Assembly: GCA_002733995.1 (NCBI GenBank)
Contig: NVXR01000002.1
Location: 62,001-126,000 of the forward strand
Length of the DNA: 64,000 nucleotides
Origin: Desulfotalea sp.
GTDB lineage: Bacteria > Desulfobacterota > Desulfobulbia > Desulfobulbales > Desulfocapsaceae
Direction: 5' to 3'
Positions 62,702 through 64,000 of the stretch are shown in pieces. The position numbers were made by a program, and so were the translations under genes. Position 1 is the first letter of the stretch. Each line of letters opens with the position of its first letter. A model generated the notes under the pieces. It was not told the DNA's origin and searched no databases. It saw nothing but the letters and a program-made list of their open reading frames with translations.

Positions 62702-62795
62702 CTACTCCTCCACTTATCACCAATTTCTTGTTTCAGGCTGGATCACTGCATTGTGCACGTAACATCCCCACCTAACCAATTCAAAACTTGAGCCA

Positions 62796-62824
62796 ACAAT
62801 AAGTAGCCGAAAATTCCTTGTCAA
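62796..62824 (-). promoter_or_regulatory. Sigma-70-type promoter of grpE-dnaK
   Basis: On the minus strand TTGACA (62819-62824), 17-bp spacer, TATTGT (62796-62801), about 95 bp before grpE. No CIRCE element (TTAGCACTC-N9-GAGTGCTAA) or sigma-32-type CCCCAT box was found between it and the gene. Confidence 0.55.
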
Positions 62825-63028
62825 GAGAGGAGTAATCAATAAAAACAACTCACAAATATATGTAACGGACGATCGGTTAAAGATGCTGATCTTACCGCCC
62901 CAGGAGCTCCACCTGAATAGTTGCATTTATTTTTGATATTTCCCAAAATTTCTCAACAAGGTAAGGGAGTAAAAAACAGTATTCCCCCACCCCAAAATAC
63001 CGACAAAGAGAAAGCTAACATAATATTA
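62825..63028. other. Gap between grpE promoter and the sigma-54 activator gene
   Basis: No gene is seen. It separates the 3' end of the activator gene from the grpE promoter. No clear terminator hairpin was recognised. Confidence 0.4.
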
Positions 63029-64000
63029 TTACTGATTATATTTATTCAGCTTATTCTGTAAAGTCTTTCGGGTAATCCCCAGTCGCCTAGCTGCCTCACT
63101 CTTATTCCCCTCGGTTTCTTCCAGGGTTTTCTTGACGAGTTGTTTCCCCGCCTCAAACAGTGATGTAGGCTCACCAGCAGCATGTATACTACCTGTAATA
63201 CTCATTTTTTGTATAGGCAAGGGCAGACTTTTTTCAGTAAGCTCCGTTCCCCGCATAAGAATAATCCCTCTTTCGATGGCATTTTCCAGCTCCCTCACAT
63301 TACCCGGCCAAGAATACTGGTTAAGATATTTCAGACAATCGTCTGTAATATTCTCAAGCTGCCGCCTGTTCTTTCCCGCAAACTTCTCGGCAAAATGGCT
63401 GACCAGCAAGCCGATATCCGTAGACCGGTCCCTCAAAGGAGGTACTGTTAGCATCACCACATTTAATCTGTAGTAAAGATCTTCTCTGAATCGCCCCGCC
63501 GCTACCTCCTGCTCTAAATCTCTGTTGGTTGCTGCAATAATACGCACATCAACAGATACCGTCTCTTCTCCGCCTACCCGCTGCAGCTCGCGCTCCTGCA
63601 ATACCCTTAAGAGTTTCACCTGCATCGCCTGGGAGGTGTCTCCTATTTCATCAAGAAAGAGTGTGCCACCGTGCGCCTGGACAAATTTTCCTTCCCTGCG
63701 CTTTTCAGCTCCGGTAAAAGCTCCTTTTTCATGGCCAAAGAGTTCAGAGTCTAACAGATTTTCAACGAGCGCCGCACAATTTACCTTAATAAAAGGTTCA
63801 GCTCTCCTCTCCGAGTTGTCATGCAGAGCCGCTGCTACCAATTCTTTTCCGGTACCGGATTCACCAACGATAAGAACAGTCGCTTCGGTGGGAGCGACAT
63901 AGCTTACCATGTCAAGGAGTTCAACCATCGGCGGCGACTGCCCTATGATGCGAGTAACAAGGGTCTTTTCCTGGTTGTCTTTCTGTTGCTTACAGCTCGC
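63029..64000 (-). CDS. Sigma-54-dependent transcriptional activator, N-terminus beyond window edge
   Basis: The C-terminal 323 codons of an enhancer-binding protein; the frame is open at base 64000, so the sensor/receiver part is missing. The AAA+ domain begins at [15 protein letters not shown] and contains Walker A GESGTGKE, the sigma-54 contact loop GAFTGA, Walker B FLDEIGD, the ATNRDL segment, the [11 protein letters not shown] motif and [18 protein letters not shown] Fis-type helix-turn-helix ends the protein ([21 protein letters not shown]). Since the N-terminal domain is unseen, it cannot be called response regulator or other sensor type. It could be the activator of the sigma-54 promoter at 38760, but no evidence links them. 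Confidence 0.92.
   Translation of the reverse strand, partial: ASCKQQKDNQEKTLVTRIIGQSPPMVELLDMVSYVAPTEATVLIVGESGTGKELVAAALHDNSERRAEPFIKVNCAALVENLLDSELFGHEKGAFTGAEKRREGKFVQAHGGTLFLDEIGDTSQAMQVKLLRVLQERELQRVGGEETVSVDVRIIAATNRDLEQEVAAGRFREDLYYRLNVVMLTVPPLRDRSTDIGLLVSHFAEKFAGKNRRQLENITDDCLKYLNQYSWPGNVRELENAIERGIILMRGTELTEKSLPLPIQKMSITGSIHAAGEPTSLFEAGKQLVKKTLEETEGNKSEAARRLGITRKTLQNKLNKYNQ

Noticed and set aside
62702..62830. CIRCE/HrcA or sigma-32 control of grpE-dnaK
   Set aside because: No TTAGCACTC inverted repeat and no CCCCAT-type -10 box; only a sigma-70-like promoter is visible.
1..64000. CRISPR arrays, prophage or integrated plasmid
   Set aside because: No regularly spaced repeats, integrase, capsid, or conjugation genes were seen; the helicase-like gene at 41981 stands without phage neighbours.

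Overview
The window reads as chromosomal DNA of a Gram-negative, probably anaerobic bacterium, most like a Desulfobulbales-type deltaproteobacterium (Desulfobacterota). This placement is inferred from gene content and protein style: lipoprotein and outer-envelope genes, ferredoxin-rich split glutamate synthase, a DUF362 protein, a B12-type radical SAM protein, sigma-54 control, and the rimP-nusA-ylxR-infB-rbfA-nrnA-truB-rpsO-pnp gene order. No sulfate-reduction gene is present, so the metabolism is not proven here. Most of the window is housekeeping DNA, without phage, CRISPR, rRNA or convincing tRNA genes.

Layout. 1-5703: a truncated class A penicillin-binding protein (minus), then mltD, a TraB/GumN membrane protein and yhbY (plus). 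5969-17597: a long minus-strand translation/RNA block: rimP, nusA, ylxR, infB, rbfA, nrnA, truB, rpsO, pnp, dut and a WalJ-like metallo-beta-lactamase, with clear terminators after rpsO and pnp and a promoter-leader-terminator unit in front of rimP. 18179-23279: topB, rsfS, thrC and two tatA-type genes (plus). 24000-29166: a three-gene glutamate synthase. 29232-34453: a small unknown gene, a P-loop/FHA-like/metallophosphatase protein, and a PhoU-like plus PiT phosphate-transport pair. 34609-41801: a second class A PBP (minus), mutL, a small exported protein behind a textbook sigma-54 promoter, a 3D-domain lipoprotein and trmFO. 41981-53668 (minus): a primase-helicase with a decayed TOPRIM site, a giant cNMP-binding/PilZ protein, maf, fabL, a DUF362 protein, serA and a radical SAM protein. 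53915-58315: an M1-peptidase/ChaN/PDZ fusion and a secreted cyclophilin-FKBP fusion. 58893-64000 (minus): trpS, dnaK, grpE and the C-terminal part of a sigma-54 activator.

How genes work together. The rimP-pnp block couples ribosome maturation, transcription elongation, initiation and RNA decay. The glutamate synthase pieces divide the usual GltB/GltD domains unusually: glutaminase alone, ferredoxin plus FMN synthase, and GXGXG plus FAD/NAD(P)H reductase plus ferredoxin. The most unusual material is (a) the minus-strand pair at 41981-47171, a Twinkle-like helicase apparently without primase chemistry, encoded 28 bp from a HEAT-like/cNMP/PilZ protein; (b) the P-loop/FHA-like/PPP-phosphatase protein beside phosphate transport; (c) the peptidase-ChaN-PDZ fusion; and (d) several intergenic structures: a probable attenuator or small RNA before rimP, a three-palindrome serA leader, and a near-identical hairpin found at two distant sites.
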